Shown here one piece after another: positions 18,901-26,450 of a stretch of DNA of 64,000 nucleotides (its first letter is position 1; the number at the start of each line of letters is the position of its first letter). The translations under genes were made by a program, and so were the position numbers. Source of the stretch: Streptomyces sp. NBC_00708 (GTDB taxonomy: Bacteria > Actinomycetota > Actinomycetes > Streptomycetales > Streptomycetaceae); the NCBI GenBank assembly GCA_036226585.1, contig CP108997.1, positions 6,014,001-6,078,000 of the forward strand, written 5' to 3'. Below the pieces are notes generated by a model. It was not told where the DNA came from and ran no database searches. It saw only the letters and a program-made list of their open reading frames with translations.

Positions 18901-19698
18901 TGGTACGAGAACCACTCCCAGTTCAACGAGGAGGGCAGCGACACCGCGCTGGAGGAGCGCGGCGGCGAGATGGACTACCGGGCAGGCTCCACCAACAAGG
19001 CCCAGTGGTTCGCCCCCGTCACCCGGCCGCGCCTGGGCACCGCCTACTGGGGCCCGAACCGCTCGCAGTACGGCGACATCCAGTACAACATCACCCCGTG
19101 GACGGACGCCGGGGCCGGGCACTCGGGCTCCATGCCGGACAAGGAGTACGACACCGGCAAGGTGACGGTCTACCAGGGCGACAAGGTGCTGGACGAGTCC
19201 CCGGGCCGGGCCGGCTACATCGGTGATCTGCCCGACGAGAAGCTGCCCTACCGCCTGGTGCTCGACGCCTCGCGCGACGCGGACACCTGGAAGACGTCCG
19301 TACGCACCCACTCGGAGTGGTCGTTCGTCTCGGGCGCCCTCGACCCGGAGGGTCCGTACCAGGTGGACATCCCGATGCTCCAGCTGGACTACGACGTCGC
19401 CACGGACCTCGCCGGTGACGTCCGGGCCGGCCGGTGGACCGAGATCGGTCTGTCGTCCACCACGCAGGAGTGGCTGGAGGGCGCCGTGAAGGCGACGAAG
19501 GCCTCCCTGTCGGTGAGTTACGACGACGGGAAGACCTGGAGCCCGGTGTCGCTCGACAAGGACCGGACGGGATCCTGGACCGCCCGGTTCAAGACCCCGA
19601 AGAAGGGCGCCAAGGCGGTCTCGCTCAAGGCCCACGCCGAGGCCGCCGGCGGCCTCGCGGTGGACCAGGAGATCATCCGGGCGTTCGGCCTGAAGTAA
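15940..19698 (+). CDS. Secreted S8 (subtilisin-like) serine protease, very large
   Basis: A 1252-residue exported protease. The N-terminus (basic RARPARAGRR then a hydrophobic stretch ending near AAPA at 45) is a signal peptide, followed by a propeptide of about 190 residues. Catalytic residues are D248 in VAVLDTGID, H280 in GHGTHVAST and S453 in GTSMATPHVAG, with the oxyanion asparagine N377 in AAGNAYG. After the catalytic domain come immunoglobulin-like repeats and a protease-associated (PA)-like segment (AIAAGAKALFVVNRGDG) near residues 810-890. No cell-wall anchor is seen. It is probably an extracellular broad proteinase. The gene is monocistronic and ends in front of a hairpin. Confidence 0.92.
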   Translation: MTFTPSTATGRARPARAGRRTLLIATAAALMSGALLPVTGTTYAAPASPTTATTPAAKPVQRYDITLVTGDVVHYTDGTGKQDTVTVDRPEGATGGVHVQQAGDDIYVLPDEAQSLLAAGKLDRRLFNVSALAKMGYDDKSTGGIPLIATYPASTARSLPVAPRGSKAVRQLESIHGAALKAGKDTARSFWNDIARTATARSLDNGIAKLWLDGRAEAALKDSVPQINAPQAWAEGYDGKGIKVAVLDTGIDEDHPDVKDRILETKSFVPGEEVDDKNGHGTHVASTIAGSGAASDGVNKGVAPGAGLLVGKVLSNEGSGADSGIIEAMEWAKAEGADVVSMSLGSPVADDGTDPMSQAVNTLSADGGPLFVIAAGNAYGAGTIGSPGSADKALTVAAVDKQDGRADFSSMGPLVRTYALKPDLSAPGVDINAAASQSVPGIEGMYQSMSGTSMATPHVAGAAAILKQRHPDWTGQRIKDALMSSSKVLPDYTPYEQGTGRVDVKTAVDTTVEATGSVAVAAYDWPHSASDPVAERTITYRNTGTADVTLDLATDSDSDAYTLSVKKLTVPAGSTAEAVLTLDPSKTAAGTTFSGQVIAKDASGAVVAHTGFALTKEQELYDLTLRLRDRSGKPMDGTVVLGALGDPNLSPVPVSGETTLRLPPGNYTAWAAADVKGDTADSKAVAFLAVPEIILNKPVTATLDASEARKISVRTPKETETRQLRYDMARTAPDGTVQRDAYQIPLTYDQLWAAPTKKVTEGSFSFLTRWRQGEKLVDLTADGRDVPVTVQSGSPVAEDSRAKLRGVFAGDGAAADYKHLDAKGKAVVIRSSDTVAPADRAAAAIAAGAKALFVVNRGDGRLMESYADWGTTLPIPVATVQRLAGENLIKAARRGEKLTVEQHKFASYVYDLVDRHNGTVPDRSLAFAPATRDLAKIENTFYGHRDVVGGGFRYDIPEYGPGLGFEEYEKFPGTRTEWVNPLPGASFWYENHSQFNEEGSDTALEERGGEMDYRAGSTNKAQWFAPVTRPRLGTAYWGPNRSQYGDIQYNITPWTDAGAGHSGSMPDKEYDTGKVTVYQGDKVLDESPGRAGYIGDLPDEKLPYRLVLDASRDADTWKTSVRTHSEWSFVSGALDPEGPYQVDIPMLQLDYDVATDLAGDVRAGRWTEIGLSSTTQEWLEGAVKATKASLSVSYDDGKTWSPVSLDKDRTGSWTARFKTPKKGAKAVSLKAHAEAAGGLAVDQEIIRAFGLK

Positions 19699-19718
19699 CG
19701 CGCCGAACCCTCGTACGA

Positions 19719-19754
19719 GGCGGCCGCTCACCCGCTCCCGGGTGGGCGGCCGCC
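19719..19754. terminator. Hairpin between the protease and MFS genes
   Basis: A 16-bp stem (19719-19734 with 19739-19754) with a 4-base loop and one G-U/T-G position, lying between two convergent stop codons. Confidence 0.7.
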
Positions 19755-19780
19755 CCCGTGCGTCAAGGCGCTCCCGTGCG

Positions 19781-21010
19781 TCAGGCCGCGTCCACCGCCT
19801 CGGCCCCCGTCCGGGACCGCCGGACACCGGCGCCCCCGACGGCCGCCGCGCACAGCAGCGCCGGGGCCGCCGCCACCGCGCAGCACAGCGCGAGCGGCAG
19901 CCGGTCCACCAGCAGCCCCACCGCCGCCGTGCCGCCCGAGGAGCCCGCGTTGAACGCGGTGTTGACCCAGGCGCCCGCTCGGGTGCGCCGGGCCGCGTCC
20001 GCCGACTCGTCCGCTATCAGATACGCGGTCGTGAGCGCCGGCGCGACGAAGAGACCCGCCACGCCGGCCACGGCGATCAGCACGTACAGGTTGCCGGCGA
20101 GACCGGCCGCCGCCACCGCGGCGGACAGACCGGCGGCCGTCGCCGGCAGCCGCACCCCCAGCGGGGCCCGCCACCGCAGCGCCCCGTAGGCCAGGCCCCC
20201 GACGGCGCTCGTCGCCGACAGGGCCGCCAGCACCCAGGACACCGCCGACGCCCGGTGCATCGCCTCGGTCAGGGCCACCACCAGCAGGTCCAGCGCCCCC
20301 AGGCAGAGCCCCACGGCGGCCGTCACCAGCACGGCGCGCCGCAGCGCGGGCACGGCGCCCAGCCGCAGGCCGGGACCGGCGGAGCCGTCCGCCCCGGTGC
20401 CGTGTTCCGGCTTCCCGCGCGGCACGCAGGGCGAGGTCACCAGCGCCCCCGCCCCGACGGCGATCAGCACCGCACCGGCCAGCACACCGGCGGCGGGCCC
20501 GGTGACCGTCACCAGGACGCCCACCAGCAACGGGCCGGTGACGTACAGCAGTTCCTCGGCCACCCCGTCCAGGCTGTACGCGCGGCGCAGCAGCTCCCGG
20601 TCGGGGACGAGGCCGCTCCACAGCGCCCGCATGACCGGGCCCAGCGGTGGCGTGCAGGCGCCCGCCGCCGTGGCGAGCGCCCCGAGGAACAGCGGGGAGG
20701 CGTCCGCCCGCCAGGTGACCAGGGCGAGGGCGGTGAGCAGCACCGCGTACAGGCCCGCCATCGGCGGCAGGGCGCGGCGCGGCCCGTACCGGTCGATCAG
20801 CCCGGCACGGGCGGGGGAGAGGAACACACTGGCGGCCCCGAACAGGGCCATGACGGTCCCGGCGGCGGAGTAGGAGCCGGTGGCGTCCTTGACGGCGAGG
20901 AGCAGGGCGAGCGGAGCGATTCCGTAGGAGAGCCGCCCGGTGAGCGCGGCGGCGAAGGTGCGCGCGGCATGAGGGGCACGCAGGACAGCGGCGTACGAGG
21001 GCGTGGACAT
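19781..21010 (-). CDS. MFS transporter
   Basis: A 409-residue protein with about 12 hydrophobic segments. It carries the motif SPARAGLIDRYGPRRALPPM between helices 2 and 3, a variant of the major-facilitator motif A (G-x-x-x-D-R-x-G-R-R). ATG 21010 follows GAGGAAG on the minus strand and is preferred over the upstream ATG at 21058, whose extra 16 residues are Pro/Arg-rich. Substrate is unknown; the topology suits a drug or metabolite exporter. The gene is alone, convergent with the protease gene. Confidence 0.87.
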   Translation of the reverse strand: MSTPSYAAVLRAPHAARTFAAALTGRLSYGIAPLALLLAVKDATGSYSAAGTVMALFGAASVFLSPARAGLIDRYGPRRALPPMAGLYAVLLTALALVTWRADASPLFLGALATAAGACTPPLGPVMRALWSGLVPDRELLRRAYSLDGVAEELLYVTGPLLVGVLVTVTGPAAGVLAGAVLIAVGAGALVTSPCVPRGKPEHGTGADGSAGPGLRLGAVPALRRAVLVTAAVGLCLGALDLLVVALTEAMHRASAVSWVLAALSATSAVGGLAYGALRWRAPLGVRLPATAAGLSAAVAAAGLAGNLYVLIAVAGVAGLFVAPALTTAYLIADESADAARRTRAGAWVNTAFNAGSSGGTAAVGLLVDRLPLALCCAVAAAPALLCAAAVGGAGVRRSRTGAEAVDAA

Positions 21011-21158
21011 GGTGGGCTTCCTCGGAGGGCGGGGCGGACTCGGCCGCGCCGCGGGCATGCGGGGACACCGGGGCGCCGCACCCAGTGGGCCGGGCGCGGT
21101 CGGAGCGGGGTCCTACGCACGAGGAAGGGACACGCGGGCAAGGTAGCAGAGGGGCCCC

Positions 21159-21322
21159 TAGGGCCTTTCGTTTGGATCAGGCCGGGCTCGCGGGCTGCGG
21201 CACCGCACCTCGCGGCGTTGTCGTCAATCACCAACGCTCCGCGTTGATTCAATCCTCCGCCTTGCGATGCACGGCACCGCAGCCCGCTCCCTGATCCGCC
21301 CTGATCCAAACGAAAGGCCCTA
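21159..21322. repeat. 164-bp palindromic MITE-like element with perfect 22-bp terminal inverted repeats
   Basis: The ends are exact inverted copies over 22 bp (21159-21180 and 21301-21322; outermost bases TAGGGCCTTTCGTTTGGATC). A second paired block, GCGGGCTGCGG, lies inside each end, and a hairpin CAACGC-TCC-GCGTTG is at 21232-21246. No ORF is credible inside. TA at both tips would fit insertion at a TA dinucleotide as IS630/Tc1-type elements do. The element sits between the MFS gene and the nucleotidyltransferase-like gene and overlaps the stop codon of the latter. I recognise the terminal sequence as recurring in Streptomyces genomes, from memory only. Confidence 0.8.
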
Positions 21323-22360
21323 CCCGACGACCTCCGTGCCGGCGGCCAGGATCTCCTCGGTGGCGGCCCACAGCCGGGGCACGAAGCGCAGCACCTCGTC
21401 GCGCCGGGCGAGCAGGTCGCCGGCGCTCGTGATGCCGGTGAGGCCGGCGACCGCTTCCCGGAACGCGGGCAGCCGGGCGGTGTGCAGGTCCGGCGCGTCC
21501 ACGGCCAGGACCGTGTGGCAGCGGGCGAACGTCGCGACGATCCAGAAGACCGCCTCCCGGTGGTCGCCCCGGTCGATCAGCTCCCGGCTGCCGTCGACGG
21601 CGACGGGGCGCGCCCGCTCGGTGAGGTCGCTGCTGAAGAAGAACGGGGTGCGCGCGACCGGGACCGTGGCGTCGAACGTCCTTGTCAGCTCGGCCAGATG
21701 GTGGCGCACCCGCCGCGCGGAGACCTTCTCGCAGCCCAGGAGCGCCAGCAGTTCCGGGTAGAGCGCCTGCTGGCCGTATTCCGTGAGGACGTCGCGCACG
21801 GCGGGGTAGCGCAGCCGGATCGTCGGGTTGCGCAGGGCGGCCACCAGCGGGACGTGCGTGGTGACCCCGGTGGGGAAGAGCCACGCCATCACCCGTGCGG
21901 CGAAGGGCTGTCCGGTGTCCAGGGCGGCGAGGCGGCTCTCGATCCGGTGCCGGGCGTCCAGACACCGCCGGCGCACCTGATCCCGCTCGGCGAAGCGCGG
22001 CGCGACGTACGCGTGCAGCGCGCGCAGCCGCCCCGTGGGGTCGTCGATGACCGTGTCCCGGCAAAAGCCGCCCGCCAGGTGGTACGCGCCCAGCACCGCG
22101 TCCGGGTCGGCCAGCGCGGCCCACGGCTCGTACGTGATCTCCAGCAGGGCGCCCTCGTGGAGCAGCTTGCCGGGCTTCGCCGGTGCCTCGTCCCCCTCCG
22201 TCACCACGACCACGTCCACATCGGAGGAGACCGCCAGCTCCGCCCCGTCCGGGCGCCCGACCGTGGACCCGCTGAAGTACGCCCCCAGGTAGCCCGGTGC
22301 GGGGCGGGCGTGCGCGGCGACCCAGTGCGCGGCCGCGGCGCGCGCCTCTCCGACTCTCAT
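21320..22360 (-). CDS. Nucleotidyltransferase-fold protein of unknown substrate
   Basis: A 346-residue protein. Near the N-terminus GAYFSGSTVGRPDG is followed by SSDVDVVVV, matching the polymerase-beta-like G-S...D-x-D metal-binding pattern. The rest is helical (LRALHAYVAPRFAERDQVRR and onward) with no recognised domain. It could be an aminoglycoside-type or housekeeping nucleotidyltransferase. The stop codon TAG (21322-21320) is formed by the outermost bases of the adjacent repeat, so the natural C-terminus may have been replaced when that element inserted. ATG 22360 gives a sensible start. Confidence 0.72.
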   Translation of the reverse strand: MRVGEARAAAAHWVAAHARPAPGYLGAYFSGSTVGRPDGAELAVSSDVDVVVVTEGDEAPAKPGKLLHEGALLEITYEPWAALADPDAVLGAYHLAGGFCRDTVIDDPTGRLRALHAYVAPRFAERDQVRRRCLDARHRIESRLAALDTGQPFAARVMAWLFPTGVTTHVPLVAALRNPTIRLRYPAVRDVLTEYGQQALYPELLALLGCEKVSARRVRHHLAELTRTFDATVPVARTPFFFSSDLTERARPVAVDGSRELIDRGDHREAVFWIVATFARCHTVLAVDAPDLHTARLPAFREAVAGLTGITSAGDLLARRDEVLRFVPRLWAATEEILAAGTEVVG

Positions 22361-22461
22361 GCCCGACTCCTATGCGCCGCTGCGGCCCGGCGTCAAGCGC
22401 GGACGGTAGCGTCGGCGGCATTCCATCGCCCCGTCCCCGCGACCGCCCGGTGAGGTGCCCC

Positions 22462-23028
22462 ATGCGCAAGATCGTCTACTGGATGTCGATGTCACTCGAC
22501 GGCTTCATCGAGGGCCCGGGACAAAACATCGACTGGCATACGGTGGACGAGGAGCTCCACCAGTACTTCAACGAGCAACTGGCCGGTATGGGCGGCATGC
22601 TGGACGGGCGCGTCACGCATGAGCTGATGGCGGGCTTCTGGCCCACCGCCGACCAGGATCCCGCCAACGAGGGCCCGATGGCCGACTTCGCCGTCATCTG
22701 GCGGAACATGCCGAAGTACGTCTACTCGCGGACGCTGGAGCACGCCGACTGGAACACCACCATCGTCCGCGAGGTCGTCCCCGAGGAGGTCAGGGCCCTC
22801 AAGGAGCAGCCGGGCGGCGACCTCGCCCTCGGCGGCGCCGATCTCGCCGCGTCCTTCGCCGCGCACGACCTGATCGACCAGTACCGCGTCTACGTCCACC
22901 CGGTCCTCATCGGCCGGGGCAAGCCGATGTTCCCGGCGGAGGAGACCCTGCGGCCTCTCCGCCTCACCGGCACCCGTACCTTCGGCACCGGGGTCGTGGA
23001 GCTCTGTTACGACCGCGCCGACCGGTGA
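22462..23028 (+). CDS. Dihydrofolate reductase-fold (RibD C-terminal-like) oxidoreductase
   Basis: A 188-residue protein starting MRKIVYWMSMSLDGFIEGPG, the classic opening of the RibD-C/DHFR superfamily. It goes on through GRVTHELMAGFWP and DLALGGADLAASFAAHDLID to YRVYVHPVLIGRGKPMFP, which matches the NADPH-binding second half of the fold. These small proteins are rarely characterised; the reaction is an NADPH-dependent reduction of an unknown heterocycle. The start was set at ATG 22462 after GGTGAGGTG; the open frame extends further upstream but into unrelated sequence. Confidence 0.88.
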   Translation: MRKIVYWMSMSLDGFIEGPGQNIDWHTVDEELHQYFNEQLAGMGGMLDGRVTHELMAGFWPTADQDPANEGPMADFAVIWRNMPKYVYSRTLEHADWNTTIVREVVPEEVRALKEQPGGDLALGGADLAASFAAHDLIDQYRVYVHPVLIGRGKPMFPAEETLRPLRLTGTRTFGTGVVELCYDRADR

Positions 23029-23062
23029 CGCCCCGGGACCGGCCCGGGACGCCACCGCTCCG

Positions 23063-24604
23063 TCAGCGGCCCGCCTGGAGGGCCGCCCAGGTGCCGGGGC
23101 CCACGATCCCGTCGGCCGTCAGCCCCCGCCCCGTCTGGTAGGAGCGCACCGCGGTCGCGGTCGCCGGGCCGAAGGTGCCGTCGGCGTCCACCGTCGAGCC
23201 GAGCGCCGCCGTCAGCGCGCGCTGGAGCCGCTTCACGTCCTCGCCCGTCGCGTCCTCGGCGAGCACCGGCGTCGTCCCGGCGGACAGCAGCGCCGTCCAC
23301 GTCCTGGCGCCCACGACCCCGTCGGCGTCGAGGCCGTGCGCCGTCTGGAAGGCCGTCACCGCGGTCGCCGTGGCCGGCCCGAAGGTGCCGTCCGCCTCGC
23401 CCGCCGGGTAGCCCTGGTCGGTCAGCAGCCGCTGGAGGGCCGTGACCTGGGGCCCCGTCGAGCCGCCGCGCTGGGTCGTGTACGTGGTGAAGCTCAGCCC
23501 GTCCCGGGTCTCGCCGCCCGTCCCGTTGCCCTTGACCAGCTCCATGTAGCGGTCCCAGTCCCAGTAGGGGCCGGGGTCCGTGTGGTCGTTGCCGGGGGCC
23601 TCGCTGTGCCCGATGACGTGCGCCCGGTCCTTCGGAATGCCGTACGTGTCGCAGAGCGAGGCGGTCAGGGCGGCCGACGAGCGGTACATCGCGTCCGTGA
23701 ACCAGGTCGGGTCGTCGATGAAGCCCTCGTGCTCGATGCCGAGCGAGGAGGCGTTGGCGCTGCGCGCGTGGTACGCGGTGTCCGCGTCGCGCACCATCTG
23801 GGTGATCTGCCCGTCCGATGAGCGCACCACGTAGTGCGCGCTCACCTCGGACACCGGGTCCTGGAACCAGCTGATCGAGCCCGCGTACGAGCCCTGTGTG
23901 ACGTGGATGACGATCTTGTCGATCTTCGCGGTGCGGCCGGTGGTGTAGTTGTTCGGGTCGGCCGGGACCCACAGCGCCGCCGGATAGTCGGCGCTCCGCG
24001 CGCCGGTGTCGGCGGCGGTGATCCCGTCCTTGTGCGGGGAGACGGGCCGGCCGGTCACCGTGATCCGCTCGCCGTCGGGGGTGAGGGCGTCGAGGCCGTC
24101 CGCGAGGAACGTGTAGACCGTGTCGGCGTAGAGCGCGGCGGCCGGGCCCTGTGTACCGCTGTAGCGGGCGACGGCCGGGTACCAGGCGTCGAGGTCGTCG
24201 CGGTCCCGCGCGTCGAGGCCGAGCGTGTCCGCGTAGCCCCGCAGGATCGCGGCGCCGCCCAGGATGTTGGCGGCGGTGTCGGAGCGCAGGGCGGCGACCG
24301 GTTCGCCGGTGAGGGCGGCGGCCCGCTCCAGGGTGTGGTGCGCGGGGTTGCTGACCAGGTGCATCACACCGAAGCCGTTGGCCTGGCTGGGCCGTCCGGC
24401 GTGGCCGTCGAGGCGGGTCTCGCCGTATCCGACGGCGGCGAGCAGATCACGCGGTACGTCGAACTCGTGGGCGGCCCGGTCGAAGGCCCGGTCCATGGTG
24501 TCGCCGGCGGCGAGGGCCGGGGCGCCGGTGGCGGCCAGGACGGTGGCGGTGAGGGCTGCCAGGACGGAGGCGCGGGCCCTGGGGGCGGCGGCGCGTGTGG
24601 GCAT
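23063..24604 (-). CDS. Secreted peptidoglycan hydrolase: lysozyme-like domain + amidase + two peptidoglycan-binding domains
   Basis: A 513-residue exported enzyme with four parts. A signal peptide (VLAALTATVLAATGAPALA) comes first. Residues about 40-140 look like a lytic-transglycosylase/lysozyme fold (AVGYGETRLDGHAG with a candidate catalytic glutamate, then ANGFGVMHLV). Residues about 200-350 are an N-acetylmuramoyl-L-alanine amidase (Amidase_2/PGRP: IDKIVIHVTQGSYAGSISWF, SLGIEHEG, VIGHSEAPGNDHTDPG with zinc-type histidines). The last 150 residues are two tandem PG_binding_1 repeats, each with G-TFGPATATAV. ATG 24604 follows GGAGCAGG and places the signal peptide first. Likely used in wall turnover or lysis of other bacteria. 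Confidence 0.88.
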   Translation of the reverse strand: MPTRAAAPRARASVLAALTATVLAATGAPALAAGDTMDRAFDRAAHEFDVPRDLLAAVGYGETRLDGHAGRPSQANGFGVMHLVSNPAHHTLERAAALTGEPVAALRSDTAANILGGAAILRGYADTLGLDARDRDDLDAWYPAVARYSGTQGPAAALYADTVYTFLADGLDALTPDGERITVTGRPVSPHKDGITAADTGARSADYPAALWVPADPNNYTTGRTAKIDKIVIHVTQGSYAGSISWFQDPVSEVSAHYVVRSSDGQITQMVRDADTAYHARSANASSLGIEHEGFIDDPTWFTDAMYRSSAALTASLCDTYGIPKDRAHVIGHSEAPGNDHTDPGPYWDWDRYMELVKGNGTGGETRDGLSFTTYTTQRGGSTGPQVTALQRLLTDQGYPAGEADGTFGPATATAVTAFQTAHGLDADGVVGARTWTALLSAGTTPVLAEDATGEDVKRLQRALTAALGSTVDADGTFGPATATAVRSYQTGRGLTADGIVGPGTWAALQAGR

Positions 24605-24946
24605 ACCTGCTCCTGCTCTGTGGGGAGGGGAACGGCCCCGGCCCCGGAGGGGACGGACCGGGCGGCCGCGAAGCCTGCTCACGATAGGGAGCCGATAAAG
24701 GTATGACAATCATGTCGCACGCGTGTCGAATCCCCGTTCACTCCAACGGAGTTGGCGGCCGGTGGGCGGGAGCGCGCCGCCCGGGATTCGTACACCTGGA
24801 CAGCCCCCCACCGCACGGGGGAACGCGGACCGGGCCCGTGGCCGCCAGGGCGTATAACAGAGAACTCCGGACCGGCCGGCGTCCCCGATGGCAGTCACAT
24901 CTCACGCGGCAAGGCGTCACCGCGTACGACAGCGGAGAAGTGCCCG
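24605..24946. other. Intergenic region between divergent amidase and ACP genes
   Basis: 342 bp containing both divergent promoters. A small hairpin ACTCC-AAC-GGAGT is at 24740-24752, and a -10-like TATAAC at 24853-24858 faces the ACP gene but has no clear -35 partner. I compared it by eye with the ydaO-type c-di-AMP riboswitch often found before Streptomyces wall hydrolases and did not find its conserved core. Confidence 0.4.
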
Positions 24947-25186
24947 ATGAGCATGAGCACAGCAGACGAGATCAGCACCTTGCTGACGGCGAACTTCGGA
25001 ACCGACCCCGTGGCGATCCGCCCCGACGTGCCCCTCCGACAGCTGCGCCTGGACTCCCTGGCGCTGGAGGAGCTGCGGCTCCTCATCGAGGACCGGCTCG
25101 GCGTCGACCTCGACGACGTCCAGCTCACCTCCCGCGACACCGTCGGCCAACTGGTCGACGCCGTGCACCGCAAGGCCGCCGCGTGA
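24947..25186 (+). CDS. Acyl carrier protein
   Basis: A 79-residue four-helix carrier protein. The phosphopantetheine attachment serine is S37 in LRLDSLALEEL, followed by the acidic recognition helix IEDRLGVDLDDV. ATG 24947 follows AGCGGAGAAG; an upstream in-frame extension has no ACP similarity. Its stop codon overlaps the GTG start of the ketosynthase (GTGA), so the two are made together. It is distinct from a housekeeping fatty-acid ACP because no other fab gene adjoins it. Confidence 0.92.
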   Translation: MSMSTADEISTLLTANFGTDPVAIRPDVPLRQLRLDSLALEELRLLIEDRLGVDLDDVQLTSRDTVGQLVDAVHRKAAA

Positions 25187-26427
25187 CGGCCCCCTACCGC
25201 CTGCCGCCCTTCGCCGCGGCCGTCACCGGGATCGGGCTCGTCACCTCGGCGGGCGTCGGCACCGAGGCCACCTGGCGCGCGCTCAACGACCCCGCGACCG
25301 CGCCCTGCGTACCCCACCGGGACGAACTCCGGGGCCTGCCCTGCGACTTCATGTACAGCGTCACCGGCCTGGACACCCGGGCCGTCCTCGGCGTCGCCGC
25401 GCACCGGCTGATGGACCGCTTCTCGCACCTCGCCGTCATCGCCGCCCGCGAGGCCGTCGCGGACGCCGGGCTGGACCCCGCCGTCTGGGACAGCGGCCGG
25501 GTCGCCGTCGTCATCGGCTCCGCCCACGGCGGCCTGCCCTTCTACGACGAACAGCACACCGCCCTCACCGAGCGCGGCGCCCGCCGCGTCTCGCCCAAGC
25601 TCGCCCCGCTCACCGTCGTCAACGGCGCCGCCAGCAGCGTCGCCACCGACCTCGGCGCCCACGGACCCAGCCAGGCCGTCTCCACCGCCTGCTCCTCCGG
25701 CACCGTCGCCATCGGCACCGCCCACCAGATGCTGCGCACCGGCGCCTGCGACATCGTCGTCGCCGGCGGCGCCGAATCCGTCTGCTCCCGGCTCCTGATC
25801 GCCAGCGCCTGCCGCCTCAAGGCCGTCTCCACCCGCATCGACGACCCGCGGGCGGCCTGCCGCCCCTTCGACACCCACCGCGACGGCTTCGTCGTCGGCG
25901 AGGGCGCCGGACTCCTCGTCATGGAACGCCCCGAGCACGCCCGCGCCCGGGGCGCCGCCGTCCGCGCCCACATCGCCGGCTACGGATCCTCCAGCGACGC
26001 CTACTCCGCCGTCGCCCCCGACCCCGACGGGCTCGGCATCGAGCGGGCGCTGCGCACGGCCCTCGCGGACGCCGGGGCCGGCCCCGCCGACATCGGACAC
26101 GTCAACGCCCACGGCACCTCCACCGTCTCCAACGACCTGATCGAGACGGTCATGCTGCGCCGGGTCCTGGGCGAACACCCCCTCGTCACCTCCACCAAGG
26201 CGATGACCGGCCACACCCTCGGCGCCGCCGGCGGCATCGAGACCGCGCTGACCGTCCTCGCCCTCCAGCACCAGCTCGTACCGCCCACCGTCAACCTCGA
26301 CGCCCCCGACCCGGACATCCCCGTCGAGGTGGTGAGCAAGGAGGCCAGGCCGGCCGCGTTCCACGCCGCCGTCAAGACCTCGCTCGGCTTCGGGGGCCAC
26401 AACGCCGCCCTCGTCCTCACCAGGTGA
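25183..26427 (+). CDS. Beta-ketoacyl-ACP synthase (KAS II / FabF-like)
   Basis: A 414-residue thiolase-fold condensing enzyme. All catalytic residues are present: C170 in STACSSGTVA, H310 in NAHGTSTVSND, K339 and H344 in KAMTGHTLGAAGG. The family's C-terminal GFGGHNAAL is also there. With Cys-His-His it should perform both decarboxylation and condensation, unlike chain-length-factor partners, which lack the cysteine. The GTG start at 25183 overlaps the ACP stop, and its own stop overlaps a GTG at 26424. This is a type II polyketide/fatty-acid style pair without ketoreductase, dehydratase or malonyl transferase nearby, so it must rely on shared enzymes. Confidence 0.92.
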   Translation: MTAPYRLPPFAAAVTGIGLVTSAGVGTEATWRALNDPATAPCVPHRDELRGLPCDFMYSVTGLDTRAVLGVAAHRLMDRFSHLAVIAAREAVADAGLDPAVWDSGRVAVVIGSAHGGLPFYDEQHTALTERGARRVSPKLAPLTVVNGAASSVATDLGAHGPSQAVSTACSSGTVAIGTAHQMLRTGACDIVVAGGAESVCSRLLIASACRLKAVSTRIDDPRAACRPFDTHRDGFVVGEGAGLLVMERPEHARARGAAVRAHIAGYGSSSDAYSAVAPDPDGLGIERALRTALADAGAGPADIGHVNAHGTSTVSNDLIETVMLRRVLGEHPLVTSTKAMTGHTLGAAGGIETALTVLALQHQLVPPTVNLDAPDPDIPVEVVSKEARPAAFHAAVKTSLGFGGHNAALVLTR

Positions 26428-26450
26428 CCGGAGCCCAAGGACCAGACCTC

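Noticed and set aside
24605..24946. Possible c-di-AMP riboswitch before the peptidoglycan hydrolase
   Set aside because: The conserved ydaO core could not be found by eye on the relevant strand.
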